From positions 16,552,001 to 16,616,000 of the forward strand of contig CM049308.1 of the NCBI GenBank assembly GCA_026874595.1: 64,000 bases of DNA, written 5' to 3'. The notes below the pieces were generated by a model. It saw only the letters and a list, made by a program, of their open reading frames with translations, had not been told where the DNA came from and did no database searches. Both the position numbers and the translations under genes were made by a program. This document shows, in pieces, positions 46,794 through 59,479 of the stretch. Source of the DNA: Sipunculus nudus. Lineage: Eukaryota; Annelida; Sipuncula; Golfingiida; Sipunculidae. Numbering within the stretch: the stretch's first letter is position 1; each line of letters begins with the position of its first letter.

Positions 46794-48950
46794 AGCTCAG
46801 CTGACTATTAGTCATCTGAGCTATAGTCGTGGTCCATTGTCCGTCCGTCTGTCCGTCCGTCCGTCCGTATATATGGCACGTTTTGAAACCGTAAGACCTA
46901 GGAATCCAAAATTCGGCATAACGTTAGATGTCTCTGATTATCTCCTACCAAACCGAAAACTGGGTCTTTGCGACTTTGTTCCTTTGAGAAATTAAGGAAA
47001 AACCTCAATTTTTTATTAAAAACCTGTGGATTTTAATTTCACAGCTTTTGTTAGCATTTCACCAATTAACGCCAAAAATTTGAAACCAGTTGATCAAAAA
47101 CTGTAGATTTTATTCAAGTTTACTAGCACCATGTCACATATTGTTTACATCAAGCTAGTGTTATGCAGTTTGCTAGAGCTCAGCTCCCCAGCTTCAACTC
47201 TCAGTTCCTAAAATTTGGCATACAGTTAGATGTCTCCAAAATCCCCTACCATGCCAAGAATTTGTTCACTAGGACTTAATTCCTTCGAGATATTAATGAA
47301 AAACTTCATTTTCAGTAAAAAAAACGCATTGTTACACTTCAAGACTGCCTAATATCAAGACCACTGATCTGACTTTGATCATATATAATATATACATTTT
47401 ACTATACATTCGCTTTGCACATGCCAGAAATGATGTCAGTATTGCCTAATTGTTATAAGTTATGGGCCAAAACATAATGCTCTTTGTAAAAAATCAAGAA
47501 ATATATTAACTCCTTTAACAAGAGGTTTGCTGAAGCTAGAGATTTTTTGTCAGGGATGTAACATTATTTAATCAAGATTCAATTGAATACCCAAAATTAG
47601 TTCTGAATTTTTCAAATTTTATAAGTTATTAGTATAATTATGAAATTAGTACCTTAAATTTTTACCCAAATTTGACTATGTCACGTTTGTTTCCTGTAAG
47701 CACTGTTGATATAATTTTTATATATCACGCACACAAAAGGATTTCAGCTTTTTAGTTTAGAAAGCTGAAAGAAATTGGCCAAAAATTGCAGCTTTTATTA
47801 ATGTTTTTTTAGACCATGTCAGACCCGGGCTTTCCCCAGCCCCTCTTCAGTCACATGTATGTTGACCTTGTTGACCTTTCAGCAAATTATGCACGCTTGA
47901 GGCAAGGCATACACTGGGGCAGCCAGGCAGCTTGTGGCCAGCCACAGTTGATCCAGGTGTCAAACCCAACTCATCTAATAGTTGTTTTGACCAACAACAT
48001 AACAATAAACAATAAATTAATAAATTTTTATTGGTTTTTAATAACAAATTAAAGAAAAAATTAATAGAAAAGGAATTTGTTAGTTTATGAGGAACAGGAA
48101 TTTAACTTGCAGTTACTGATGATGTAAGAATCTTGTATGGATGGATAGAATGTCACGTATTCCAAATAAAACCATGCAGTCACCTATGGTATTTTTCAGT
48201 TCAATTTTAATGATAAAAAAATAAATATTATTATTCATCACTAATCATTAGGGATCATATGAAGGAAATAAATGATAGACAAAGCTGCGGTTGATAATAT
48301 TAATCTAGATTCCTACTGTGTCTTGTGTGTAGATTGATGTGAAAGTAGTCCAAAGTGAATATATTACATTTATTTTTTAATATAAATAAAAGCCATAAAA
48401 CCAGGTACTTATGATTATTATTTAAATTTGTGAATTTTGTATATTCTGGATTCTCAACATCATTGTTTGACTAAAACTGAATAAATACCAGACATTGTGC
48501 GAATACTTTGCAATATGGATATGTACTCCATTATAAAATTTCTTGCATAAAATAAATAATGAAAGTATTTGAATACCAGTGCAAATACTTTCAAAATGTA
48601 TTCATTTTAAAAAATCATATGATTCTCTTATTATTTTAATAATATTATATTTGGCACAATATTTGTTATTAATTTTAAATAAATAAACTCATATTTTATG
48701 TGCTGCTTATAAGTTATATGGCTAAGTCAAAATCTGTGTGACAATAGCACTCCATTTGTTAATGAAATAAATGAAATCAATCCTTTTTCCTGTCTCTTAA
48801 GATACTATCAAAACCATACATAAGCTAAACAACAACAACTCATAATACAGCTTATATTTATTACCACACAAAACCACCATGTGCCTCATTTCCATATCAT
48901 ATTTTTTTATCATATATAATAATTGAGCGCCGTGACCCATGGGTCCCTTG
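46794..48950 (+). repeat. Hairpin-headed repeat block, possibly complete
   Basis: Head hairpin AGCTCAGCTGACT-ATT-AGTCATCTGAGCT (46794-46822), then GTCCGTCCGTCTGTCCGTCC. It ends at GAGCGCCGTGACCCATGGGT (48926-48945) followed by a TTGTTTTT run. GACCCATGGGTC (48934-48945) is a perfect palindrome. The same end motif closes block A at 4748-4759, so the two are homologous head-to-tail units with different contents. It includes the second duplicated segment. Confidence 0.65.
47640..48300 (+). repeat. Diverged duplicated segment, copy 2
   Basis: Partner of 45230-45800. Contains TGTAAGCACTGTTGATATAA, AAAGGATTTCAGCTTTTTAG, GACCTTTCAGCAAATTATGC and CATAACAATAAACAATAAAT. Confidence 0.7.
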
Positions 48951-51240
48951 TTTTTTTTTCTTGTGAGCACTGTTGAATTAAATTTCATATCCTGTATGTA
49001 TATGCAAGGGCGTTGCAACTCCCACCATCCCCTTCCCCCACCCCACTGAGTCCTTGCTCCCTGGCACTGTGAACAATAGTTATATTGCTATAGCATAAAA
49101 TTTAATAATTTAAGAAAATATATACAGAGAGACAGGGGCGTTGTTACTCCCATCGTAACACCCCCCCCCCCCACACACACACACAAAAAGTGTGTTTTGT
49201 ATATATTTATGACTTGTATTAATTGTAAGCATGTGTGTACGTGATTCGTTTGAATGGAATGTATATGCTTTGTGCTTGTCCAAATATCTACACTATGCAC
49301 CAATATGCAATTACCCTTTATATATCAATAATGTGCCAATCCATTTCAATTTGGCCGAGTAATAGCAACGGGTCTGGTCGTCAATTAGCAAGGCACAAAA
49401 AAAGTTCTTGCTGAATATCTGGACAGATTTTGGTGAACTCTCCTTGCAAATAAAGATCAGGTCACTGATTTATATCCTACGAGCTAGGCAGCGAAAAACA
49501 TGATTTTCAGCCCTTTGGAAGTCGTGTTCAATGCTATTGAAAATAAATTCTCGATCGAACGACAAGTAAAATGTTTAATTTGTTTACACATATAAGCTTG
49601 CCTGCATGCATACAGTATTGGCCATTTAGGTTCTTAGAAATGTTACCAAGACTAAATTGTTCGATTTCACGGCAGTTCATCCATTTTGAGAAAAATTGGC
49701 TACAGATGCTCCAATATGTCAATGAATAGGCCTAATGCATGGATCTCCTCATGATTTACCATGCTTTTTCATCATGGATGGCTTTTTCTGTTGTATGTGA
49801 CTAATGGTGCTACCTATATTTTAATGGTTTTATGAGGAAATTCAGGATTGATCTTTAGACTAGGGGCCCACTCGAAAATTCGAAATCGGTTTCGGTCCCG
49901 GGAAACCGTTAACTTTATAATTGCGAAACCAAAACTGGTTTTGGCGAAACTGCGAAACCATCTACGGAGATGGTTTCGGTATCGCCAAAACCATCCACTC
50001 GATAATTATACTGGCATGGTGGCGGCATTGGGTCCTATATAGGCCTACATGCGAGAGTTGAACTCGGCACTCGAATTTTTTACTTTTGATGATAAAATTA
50101 TATAAGCATGGGGAATCTGACGGACCCATTGCCCGGTCATCGTGGGACGTTCCACACTGCCAGAATCGTACCCACAAGAAAACGACTGGTTAGGGTTTGT
50201 GATTAAGAAATCCATTCTCCACAATGCACAGGACCTTCTAAATACACCAATGGCGTTGATATAAATGTGTTGAAGGGCGTAGATATACACCATTGAAACA
50301 TGTTAGATGTCGTTTCAAGGCATATTACGTGCCCATGAATGTTTATTGTCATTCGGACTCGGTGAATTAAGTAAAATCTAGTAATCATGCGTATGTTTAG
50401 AGCGAAAAGAAGCCCTTTTCTTGTATTGTGACAAAGAGTGATTGAAAAGTTTGACGTTTGAGATCATTAGTCCCAGCCCTCCAAACAATCCCAAACTGGA
50501 AGAGGTTTGCTTTGGGTGGAAACGACCTCTGGCAGAAGGGTGTTGAACGTTCGAAGAAAATTTAGCAATGTAGTTTTTTTTTAAATATGACAACATTGGC
50601 AAATGTTTGCATGATCAGTCCTTTTTTAGTGTAAATCCATATCAGATACTCCATAAAAATGCACGGAATACTGAAATTGACCATGCATAACCTTTTTAAA
50701 TGCCAAACATTTATGAGGAACCTTAACTAGACAGTAAATTTTGTTAATTTAGTTCTCTGCATGTGTCTATATTAAGTGTGACTGACTGTATTCAGATCAA
50801 TTTCGCTCAGTTGTTAAATAGGATTTTGAATAATGTTAAATAATGTTGGGAATTTTTTTCCTGAATAAAGTTCTGATCATAACCTTCTTAAGAGACTAGT
50901 GGTGCCACTTTAATTTTTAAATCATTTCACGCAAAATTCAGGAGTGATTTTAAAAATCTCTGCTGAGCGTCTTTGTCTCTGAATATAATACCTCACTTTT
51001 TAATATTACTCTGAGAAAAAGTTACGGCCATTTCCAGGTCATCATTAAAATTTGAATTAAATCAGGTGAACCAATTTTATAGAAGATGTGACTACAATGT
51101 GAATGTGTCTTCGTTCCATTAAAAAAGATACAATCATAGCATTAATTCACTTGATCTAAGAGTAATTGGGCCTGTTGTGGACAGGGTTTTATCCATGAAA
51201 CTATAGGTTTTATGACGTGCGAGTGTGTCTTATGTAATTG
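48951..51240. other. Gene-free stretch with short inverted repeats
   Basis: Holds a duplicated AAGGGCGTTG/AGGGGCGTTG phrase next to C-rich runs (49007 and 49135) and, at 49860-50000, a patch with strong hairpins. No gene recognised; open frames of up to about 82 codons are unremarkable. Confidence 0.5.
49860..50000. repeat. Hairpin-rich patch around CGAAACC words
   Basis: CGAAACCATC-TACGGA-GATGGTTTCG is a perfect 10-bp stem with a 6-base loop at about 49953-49978. A second overlapping stem, GATGGTTT/AAACCATC, follows. The patch begins GGGGCCCACTCGAAAATTCG and ends ATCCACTCGATAATT, so it could be a small inverted-repeat element. Confidence 0.55.
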
Positions 51241-52409
51241 TATCCGCCAAAACAGAGTTTTGCGGATACTATGTTTTCAGCCCACCGCCGCCGCGGCCGC
51301 CGCGTAGGTGTCCGGAGAACTCCTCTGTAACCGCTGGGCAGAATTTTACGAAACCCGGGATTATGTTCGGGTCACATGTGAACTGCTGCGCCCCGATTTT
51401 GTTTTGACCTCTGACCTTTCCTCTGCGCTCTGCGTCCGTTTGTGCGTCTGTTTCCACACATAAACCCACATATCTCGGGAACCGTTTGACCAATCAGGAA
51501 AATTTTTTTTGCACAAATGTAGCACTTGGTGAGCTTTATAACATACACAAAAAATGGTGGCGCCACCTGCAACCATGTTTGCACAGTGTCCATCTGTTCG
51601 TCTGCCTTGGGTTAAAATCACTCATATCTCTGCAGTGGTTTGACTAATTCACCTGAAATTCGGCATGCGTATACATCCTGGATAGCATTTCTGATTTTAT
51701 GACAGGTGGCGCCACCTACATTCACGTTTACGCTGCAGACATCCAAGCTCATATCTCGGGAACCGTTTCACCGATTCGGCCAAAATTTTGCATGTGTATA
51801 GATCTCATATAGCTCTTTATCATACGCAAAACTGGTAGCGCCACCTGCAACCATTTTTGCACAGCATTCGTCTGTTTTTCGGCCGTGGGATTAAATCGCT
51901 CATATCTCGGCAGTGGTTTGACATATCTGCCTAAAATTTTGCAGGTTAATACATCCTGGACAGCTCTCTTGATTTTATGACAGGTGGCGCCACCTACATT
52001 CTAGTTTATGCTGCAGACATCCAAACTCATATCTCGGGATCCGTTTGACCGATTGGGCCAAAGTTTTGCATGTTTATAGATCTCACATAGCTCTTTATCA
52101 TACGCAAAAATAGTGGCGCCACCTGCAACCATTTTTGCACAGCGTCCGTCTGTTTGTCTGGCACGGGCTAAAATCATTCTTATACATGTAGTGGTTTGAC
52201 TTATCTGCCTTAAATTTTGCATATGTATACAACTTGGACAGCTTTCTGGATTTTGTGGTAGGTGGCGCAACCTACATACACATTTCGGCTGCAGACATCC
52301 ATGCTAATATGCAACACTTCACTCTATTTCCCCTTGCCACTCAATCCATGCCTCACTTCACCCGTTCCACTCTGATTTAGGCGGATACATGTAGTCGCTT
52401 GTCGACTAC
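51241..52409 (+). repeat. Hairpin-capped tandem repeat block C
   Basis: Head hairpin TATCCGCCAAAAC-AGA-GTTTTGCGGATA (51241-51268). Tail hairpin GTAGTCG-CTTGT-CGACTAC (52391-52409), just after GGCGGATACAT. Between them lies a tandem series with a period of about 150/300 bp, with words CATATCTCGGGAACCGTTTG, ACC-ATT, AAAATTTTGCATGTGTATA and GGTGGCGCCACC (exact at 51556, 51705 and 51983; variants at 51835, 52116 and 52260). No protein-coding potential. The - strand open frames are shadows. Confidence 0.85.
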
Positions 52410-55400
52410 CCGTATTCTAGTTTAACCTATACATTTAAAACGCGTTAAATATTGACTTTTTACTTTATATATCTAATATTTGATAATCGGTTCTTGATCA
52501 TATAACCAAAGACCTATGTCTGATATCCTTTGCCTATGATGTCTTCTAAAAGCGTTTTTAGTTTCTGACCACCTGGATTTTTGTTAAACTAACTGATATT
52601 AATGTGAAACGGCTTGCATCCAAAAAATATTTGTAATTTCCCTAACTAAGATATACTGAAAGCTGCTACCCCGTAAATGATATTATATATGATATTATAA
52701 GGTGGAGTTTATCTTTAGTAAGTATATAAGATTGTATGGACCAGTAGTAAGTATATAAGATTGTATGGACCAGTAAAGGTGACCTCGCGTTGTCATACAC
52801 AGCAGCCGAGATAGATAGTAATTATAGAATGAGATTGACAGAACAGCTGCAAGTGTGCCAGCGGTCAGTTATATTGGGGCGCAAGGTGTTTAAAAGTTAT
52901 GGGTATGACGTCAATCGGCAGCAACCTGCATTCCTTGGTACCAGGTAGCCACTGGCGCACATTTGGCCGTGGTCAAGACTGAAGGTACAAGTGGACTAGT
53001 CTAACGAAGGGTTGCTAGCATTTTAATGAGAATAAGATTAAAGTATAGATCAAAATTAAAATGGAGAAAGGATGTTTATGGTCATTAGGAATTACGGTAC
53101 GTTTTTGTCATTGTGTAATATAAGTAATAATGTAAAAATATTGGTATATACTGTAGGTATAGAGTAAACCTCTCACCCCAATTTCTTATAATGAGGTGAA
53201 GGTAACAGTTCGGGGAAGGCTACCGTAGCATTGCCTTTTTTGTGAAGGTCCAGTAGTTCCCCACATCAACAGAAATTATATAAGCTGTATAGTTAGAGGA
53301 TAGAGCCAGATTTCCTGTGAGCTCCTGAGAGTTCACGCGAGTCTCGCCACAAATTCTTTGACCAGCACTTAGGTTTCCTGGACCGCTCTAAGCCGGGAAC
53401 CGAGGTCTGGTCACGGAGTGATAATAATGTCGGACCGCCGGTTCAACAATTAACTGTGTGATCACCAAACTTCGTTCAGGATGGAATGAGAGAATACGCG
53501 TAAGGAGAGTGTGATGTGTGTCACCAGGAACGATTCCCCGACCTGGTGATAATCCTCACTGGGTGGCGACATGCTCATTGAATCCAATATGATTTCTTCA
53601 AATTTATGCTAATGTAACAACTGTAATATTGGTTTTATCCAAAATGTGGTCGGGTTATTATTAAGAATGATTATCTGGACATTTGACGACTGAATGACGT
53701 CATAGGAGAAACGTAACCGTAGATCTGAACAGATACTGAACGAGTAGTTCGGACAGTCCAGTACCTTCAGTTTATGAGACAGAGTTTGAAAGTCACTTGA
53801 AAGTTGTGGGCAATTGTCTCCATTTTCTCATTAAGGTCATGGACATGTGTCCTGTGGGCATATGAGTGTGGGCGTTTGTGCAGCGATTAAATTCTTACAA
53901 GCGGCTTTGCGAAGGTTTATACGTTTGAGCTGCGCGGGCTTCAGTCCGGTGCCTCATAAATTCCTGTAAGAAAATAATTCTTTTATAATATTGCACTTCC
54001 AGTTGTTTTGATTAGTCATTGAATTTTAAATGGTAGTTAGGCTAAGCTGTCCCTTGTTAATTAATTGATGGGTAGGTTTCTGTAGTTTTCATTTATCTTT
54101 CATTTTATCGTGCATTACTTATTGTGCTATCTTAAGTTTCTGTTGTTATTTTTGTTCTGCCAGACTGACTGAGCCGATGAAGTGACACTGGATAGCAACC
54201 AGATGACCATTTTGATTCAACAAGCACGGAACTACAAATGTGAATTCCTGTGTTCAGCGTTTCTGCCATTCTGCGCCCTCAACTGAACCGAACTAACTTC
54301 GCCAGGGGGCGTACAACATGCAAGGCGTCGGATGGTCGAATTTTGCATGAGCATATGTTTAAGCTGTAACTAATTTGTTATCACCCAATTATTGACTGAC
54401 TTGCGTCTGTGTCTTGTGAGGGGCTTTTAAGCTATTTTCCATTAGTATATTAGATATATTCGGCGAACACCCTTTCAAACAAAGTCAATGTTTTTTTTCT
54501 CCCAATGAATACTGTATAGTTTGGGGTCAGACGTTGATGTAATTGTTTTTGAAAAAGTGTGATAAATGTTTATTACCTTGACGATATTTAACTCAAACTA
54601 CTAATTCAGGGTATTCCGTTACTTTGCACATGTTCATAGAATTGTTTGGCTTATTAATACCAGCGACATCTGGTGGTTGGAAGGGAAACTCCATGGGTAT
54701 AGTATCAGTGAACCCAGGATTGAGGGGAACGTTTAGTGCTCATAATGCTGCACGTTAGTAAAATAACAATTTTCACACGATTGTTTGTGTATAATTACAA
54801 GAATCTCTTCATTGTGTAAACGTGGCTTAAGAGTGCTAATTCGCTTATGTAGATTAGACATGTAATTAACGTCACCTATCTTGAAACTAATTTGATGGCG
54901 TTGGACACGAGGCTGTTGTTTCTGTTTGATTCAGTCGTGATATTAAGTAGAATTAAAACTTCCTGCTGTATGCAGACACATTGCATCATTTTATTATAAG
55001 TCTCGTCAGTTATGTCAAAAATTTCATTGTTGGCCTGAATTTTTGTGCATTTGTGTGTTGACCTTTTTTCGTCATGTTTTAAGAGTCGCCAGGAAAAGTG
55101 GAGTTTTTTCCCCTTGGCGTTGTTAGTAAATTAAGACGTATTAATTGAGATTTCTCTCTCAGATTATGTTCAGTTTAACCATCTTTTTTTTTCAATCATT
55201 CCCTATCTTTTTATAACTCCACAAGGCGGCGAGGTAATATGCTTTCTATTTCTTTGTAGGTTTTTTATACTTCGTTATTTTTATTAGAGACTTTATGAAC
55301 GAATTTAAATGGTATTCTGTGGCGGTTAGGGTAACCCCCAAGGATCACAATAACATGTATTTAATTAATAATCTACATTAATGTGAGATAAGGCAATTTC

Positions 55401-56319
55401 TGGATCCCGGCCATGGGCCCGGGGCTTTTCATTGTTATATTATGGGACGCCCTTGTTCTGGAGCTGAACTACCTGTGATCCTGGCAGGGGTTGGTAAACC
55501 GTGACACAAATAAAAGTTTGATTTTGATCCTGGAGGAGGTACACTTATCTAATTTATTAACTAAGGTTAAATATCTAGTTCATTAATGAATAACAAATTA
55601 TCTTGTGATTTTTTTTTATTTCAGTCCAATTTTCCTTTTAGGACCAAAATGTGACGTATTCTCTCTCTCTATCTCTCTCTCTCCCCTAGAAATATCTGTA
55701 TGTGCATATTTAGTGCAAGTGTGTTTATTATAATATATCATTCCTCATTAATTACAAATGTACCTTTTATTACAAAACAAAACAAAAAACTTTATACAAC
55801 AGACGCATATGCAATGTTTTGTAATGTTAATATCAATGTTTATACGAGAAGAGGTTTGTTGTAAAATGATTGGCAGAGCTTGAATGATAACCGGGGCACT
55901 GCACATGCATGATTTATCCAAATGGGTGTTCTGTCAGGTATGTGGTGTAGACTAATTAAAGTACTATTGAAAATATATGTTTCTTGTCTGTCTTAAACGT
56001 ATGTGCATGTGTATACTGATTTCAATTTATAGTCCTCATCCGGCTGAACAAAGTATAAAGTTCATGTGAACGCTCCTCACACAGCGGTTATACACAGCAG
56101 TCGTCCCAGACATCGTCTCGTGTAACCGCTGCCTTCTATTGCAAGATTCTCTGGGCAAGAACGTTCCACAACCAATAAATAAATATAAAAACAATAAACC
56201 AATAAATGTTAATCTAGCAGCCTTACTCAACAAACAATGTAACGGACTATGAAGTCCAATATCTATTGATGCGGCATTATAACAAGCCTAACTATGGCTG
56301 GGCAGATGATTGTCCAGTT
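52410..56319. other. Large gene-free stretch
   Basis: No convincing coding exon. A 30-bp unit (AGTAAGTATATAAGATTGTA, then TGGACCAGTA) is duplicated at about 52717-52777. A CT-rich run lies near 55660. The stretch at 53160-54000 is richer in CpG than its surroundings and may be the leader or LTR of an unrecognised element. GCGGTTAGGGTAACCCCCAA near 55322 and ACAAATAAAAG near 55507 look like parts of an old LTR-type repeat, but ends could not be set. Confidence 0.4.
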
Positions 56320-57310
56320 AATTAATCACGACATATTTTCTAAGTCCAAGCTGGGCGGTGAGCGTGTCACCTGCTCATCGGGCCTCGGTCGTCATACGCC
56401 AGTGGTCGTGATACGGCTAATAAATGACGGGCTATTATCTAAGTCCAAGCTGGGCGGTGAGCGTGTCACCTGCTCAACAGGCCGCGATCGTCATAGGCCA
56501 GTGGTCGTGATACGGCTAATAAATTACGGACTTTTATCTAAGTCCAAGCTCGGCGGTGAGCGTGTCACCTGCTCAACAGGCCGCGGTCGTCATAGGCCAG
56601 TGGTCGTGATACGGCTAATAAATTACGGGCTGTTATCTAAGTCCAAGCTGGGCGGTGAGCCTGTCACCTGCTCAACAGGCCGCGATCGTCATAGGCCAGT
56701 GGTCGTGATACGGCTAATAAATTACGGGCTATTATCTAAGTCCAAGCTGGGCGGTGAGCCTGTCACCTGCTCAACAGGCCGCGATCGTCATAGGCCAGTG
56801 GTCGTGATACGGCTAATAAATTACGAGCTGTTATCTAAGTCCAAGCTGGGCGGTGAGCGTGTCACCTGCTCAACAGGCCGCGGTCGTCATAGGCCAGTGG
56901 TCGTGATACGGCTAATAAATTACGGGCTATTATCTAAGTCCAAGCTGGGCGGTGAGCGTGTCACCTGCTCAACAGGCCGCGGTCGTCATAGGCCAGTGGT
57001 CGTGATACGGCTAATAAATTACGGGCTATTATCAAAGTCCAAGCTGGGCGGTGAGCGTGTCACCTGCTCAACAGGCCGCGATCGTCATAGGCCAGATGTC
57101 GTGATACGGCTAATAAATTACGGGCTATTATCTTAGTCCAGGCTGGGCGGTGAGCGTGTCACCTGCTCAACAGGCCGCGGTCGTCATAGGCCAGAGGTCG
57201 TGATACGGCTAATAAATTACGGGCTATTATCTTACTCCAAGCTTGGCGGTGAGCGTGTCATCTGCTCCACGGGCCGCAGTCGTCACGGGCCAGTGGTCGT
57301 AATACGGGGG
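56320..57310 (+). repeat. 99-bp satellite, about 10 copies
   Basis: Unit of 99 bp containing AAGTCCAAGCTGGGCGGTGA, GCGTGTCACCTGCTCAACAG, GCCGCGATCGTCATAGGCCA, GTGGTCGTGATACGGCTAAT and AAATTACGGGCTATTATCT. The phrase GCGTGTCACC recurs every 99 bases. Copies are nearly identical apart from a few positions (CGCGATCG/CGCGGTCG, GAGCGTG/GAGCCTG). There are no indels, so an open frame of 280 codons (56294-57136) with a 33-residue period runs through it and stops where TCTAAG has become TCTTAG. High similarity and GC richness suggest recent amplification; I do not think it is a gene. Confidence 0.92.
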
Positions 57311-57400
57311 CTAATCTGAAGGTCAGGACCAAAAAAGGCGGTCGTTGGTCGTGATAGCGGGGTGGTCGTGTTACCGAGGGTTTTTATATGTTACGGAACC
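57290..57400 (+). repeat. GTGGTCGT-type dispersed repeat at the end of the satellite
   Basis: AGGTCAGGACCAAAAAAGGC, then GGTCGTTGGTCGTGATAGCG, GGGTGGTCGTGTTACCGAGG and a T-run. Shares GTGGTCGTGATA with the 99-bp unit and with the copy at 58195. Confidence 0.6.
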
Positions 57401-57469
57401 TAATATAAACAGATCACGTATGCGTGATGAATACAAATTTTTTAATGGAGATAAAAAAAAATCAGATTC

Positions 57470-58175
57470 TGTAACACCAGGCAGCGTGAAATGTCTAGGG
57501 GAATGAATAAAGAAGTCAGTGTTTTTTTTTTAAACAAATAACTATAATTTATTCATAACACAACCCTAACAATACCATACACTAAATCAATACAATTATA
57601 TAGTAAAACAGCGGTATAGCAACAAGTCAATACAATCTGACAGAAAGATAATGGTACAGTACCTCGATACCAACACCGTCACCACAATAAGTCCTTTGAA
57701 TGTAAACTCTCGGAGAATAACAGCCCAATGGAAAGTTCTTGCAACAACACAGAAAGTAAACTGAAGTCCAAATGTATAAAATCCAGGAGATAATCTATGA
57801 AAATGTATAATTGCCGCATTCGCCGGATAAGGTCTTAGAATCTGACACACGCTTCTGCGTCCGCTGGTATCTGCTCTGCTGTCTGCCCTCTGGTTCTAAA
57901 AATAGCCCCTTTTTATACCTTCACACCTCAAGCCGGGAATTTTCCAATTCTCGAATAGTGTATAAGGTCTTGCATAACACACGTTTAAGGAATTCTCTAG
58001 AAAGAACAGCGCTGTGTATCTCCACATATACCAGGCTTATCACGTGACCCACGACCAGGCGTGAAAACTCAAGGCTCACATGACAACGAGAGTTCAACCA
58101 GTACGTATTAAACATAAAATGTAACAACAGCACGAGTTACGCCCGTTTCACATAATAAAAAGAGCACCTGTAACA
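57470..58175 (-). mobile_element. Putative solo LTR on the - strand
   Basis: Read on the - strand, the 706-bp segment starts TGTTACAGGTGC, has GTATAAAAAGGGGC (TATA box, about 57908-57923), then AATAAA (about 57547-57552), and ends GGTGTTACA. The TG...CA ends, TATA box and polyadenylation signal in that order are those of a retrotransposon LTR. No target duplication or flanking internal region on that strand was found, so it is at most a solo LTR. The open frame inside it (57850-57596) is probably meaningless. Confidence 0.5.
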
Positions 58176-58194
58176 TATAAAATAATTTATATTA

Positions 58195-58280
58195 GACAAT
58201 TCTGGGACCAAGAAAAGTGGTCGTGTTAGCGGGATGTTCGTGTTAACGGGGTGGTCGTCATGCGGGAATTCACTGTACTA
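58195..58280 (+). repeat. GTGGTCGT-type dispersed repeat
   Basis: TTCTGGGACCAAGAAAAGTG, then GTCGTGTTAGCGGGATGTTC, GTGTTAACGGGGTGGTCGTC and GAATTCACTGTAC. Same plan as 57290-57400. Confidence 0.6.
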
Positions 58281-58293
58281 CCTTAGTATGGAT

Positions 58294-59405
58294 ACCGAGA
58301 CAAACTGACTTTTCAGGAATATATTGTCCTCAAAGGTGACCGTGATGTCATCCCCATTTCGCTAAGACCAGATATCAAACGTATAGTTCATGTACATGTG
58401 TTCTGACCGGGAATTTTAAGTGAGATCAGGCAGTTTGTGGAAGCATATGACATATGCGCATCTCCCCCATACAAGCGACGAAATGAGCCACTGATCCTCC
58501 AAGAAGTCCCAGATAGACCTCGGGAGAAACTGGGTACTGGTATAGTCAGTATTACCTTGTTACTGTGGCCACTTAAGTCGCTTTTCTTGAGGTCGACTAC
58601 TTGCCAGATACTAAAGCAGAAACAGTTGTGACAAAAATGAAACCTCACTTTGCCAGACATGGGATACCGGACAAACTTATCAGTGACAAAATCCCCAGTT
58701 TACGTCTAATGTGTTTAAGCATTTTACGCGTGAATGGAGTTTCAAACATATTACTAGGAGTCCTGGTGACAGCAATGAAGCAGCTGAAGCAACTGTAAAA
58801 ATCGCGTAACGTCTCATGAAAGTCTCTTTAAAACCATGAGGATCCATATCTTGGTTTGCTGAATCTGAGAAACACGCTACAAGAAGGACTAAACTCCAGT
58901 CCTGTACAGGGTCATATGAACAGGAGCACCAAAACTTTGTTGCCAACAACAAATGTACTACTGAGGCCCCGAAACACGCTATTGGCCTATTACAAAGTTT
59001 TCCACCCGCGAAAATGTAGAGAAACTAACAGGACAGTAAGGACTTTTGAAACTGGTGCTAAAGTGCGCACGTAACCGTTTGATGGTAAGCAAAAGGACGA
59101 GCATGAAGCTATAGTTACCAAGAAACTTCATAGCAGATCATACGAGGTTGCCACAGAGGATGGAAAAACGTATCGTCGAAACCGAAGGTTGCTTCGTACC
59201 AGACAGCCCCCCCCCCCCCCAGAGATTTGCTTGGCTTAACCCCGAGACCATCATCCCCGACTATTACGAATGTATTATCTCCGCAAGAAAATGCTGACGC
59301 AAATGCTCCACCAGATGAACTTATGAATACACCAGAAGTCAACTGTGATAATTCGCCAACTACCAGTGCATCGTACAAGACCCGGTTGGGTGGTTAAAAG
59401 AGCGA
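58294..59405 (+). pseudogene. Decayed Ty3/Gypsy pol 3' part (integrase), family 1
   Basis: Split over frames, the stretch carries integrase signatures: an H2C2-like start (IVHVHV, near CASPPYKRRNEPL), then EVPDRPREKLGT, LPDTKAETVVTKMKPHFARH and GIPDKLISD. Further on come LLNLRNTLQEGLNSSPVQGH and the C-terminal phrase SRSYEVATEDGKTYRRNRRL. These match the core and tail of Ty3/Gypsy integrases of the K02A2.6-like type. There are many frameshifts and stops and no intact frame, so it is dead. A poly-C run lies at 59208-59220. No LTR of this element was recognised. Confidence 0.75.
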
Positions 59406-59479
59406 AAAGACTAGACTTATAAAGTGTTTAGGTAATGCAGTCACTGACATACTTCCTTACTGATGCATAGAAGCAATCA

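Noticed and set aside
51269-51621. Cluster of - strand open frames (70-90 codons) with similar phrases
   Set aside because: Shadows of the block C tandem repeat. The similarity between them comes from repeat units and not from protein conservation.
56294-57136. 280-codon open frame with a 33-residue repeat
   Set aside because: Explained by an indel-free 99-bp satellite. No start context, signal sequence or domain; treated as a repeat.
58388-58660. Open frames antisense to the Gypsy integrase
   Set aside because: The + strand carries the integrase signatures; the - strand frames are chance.
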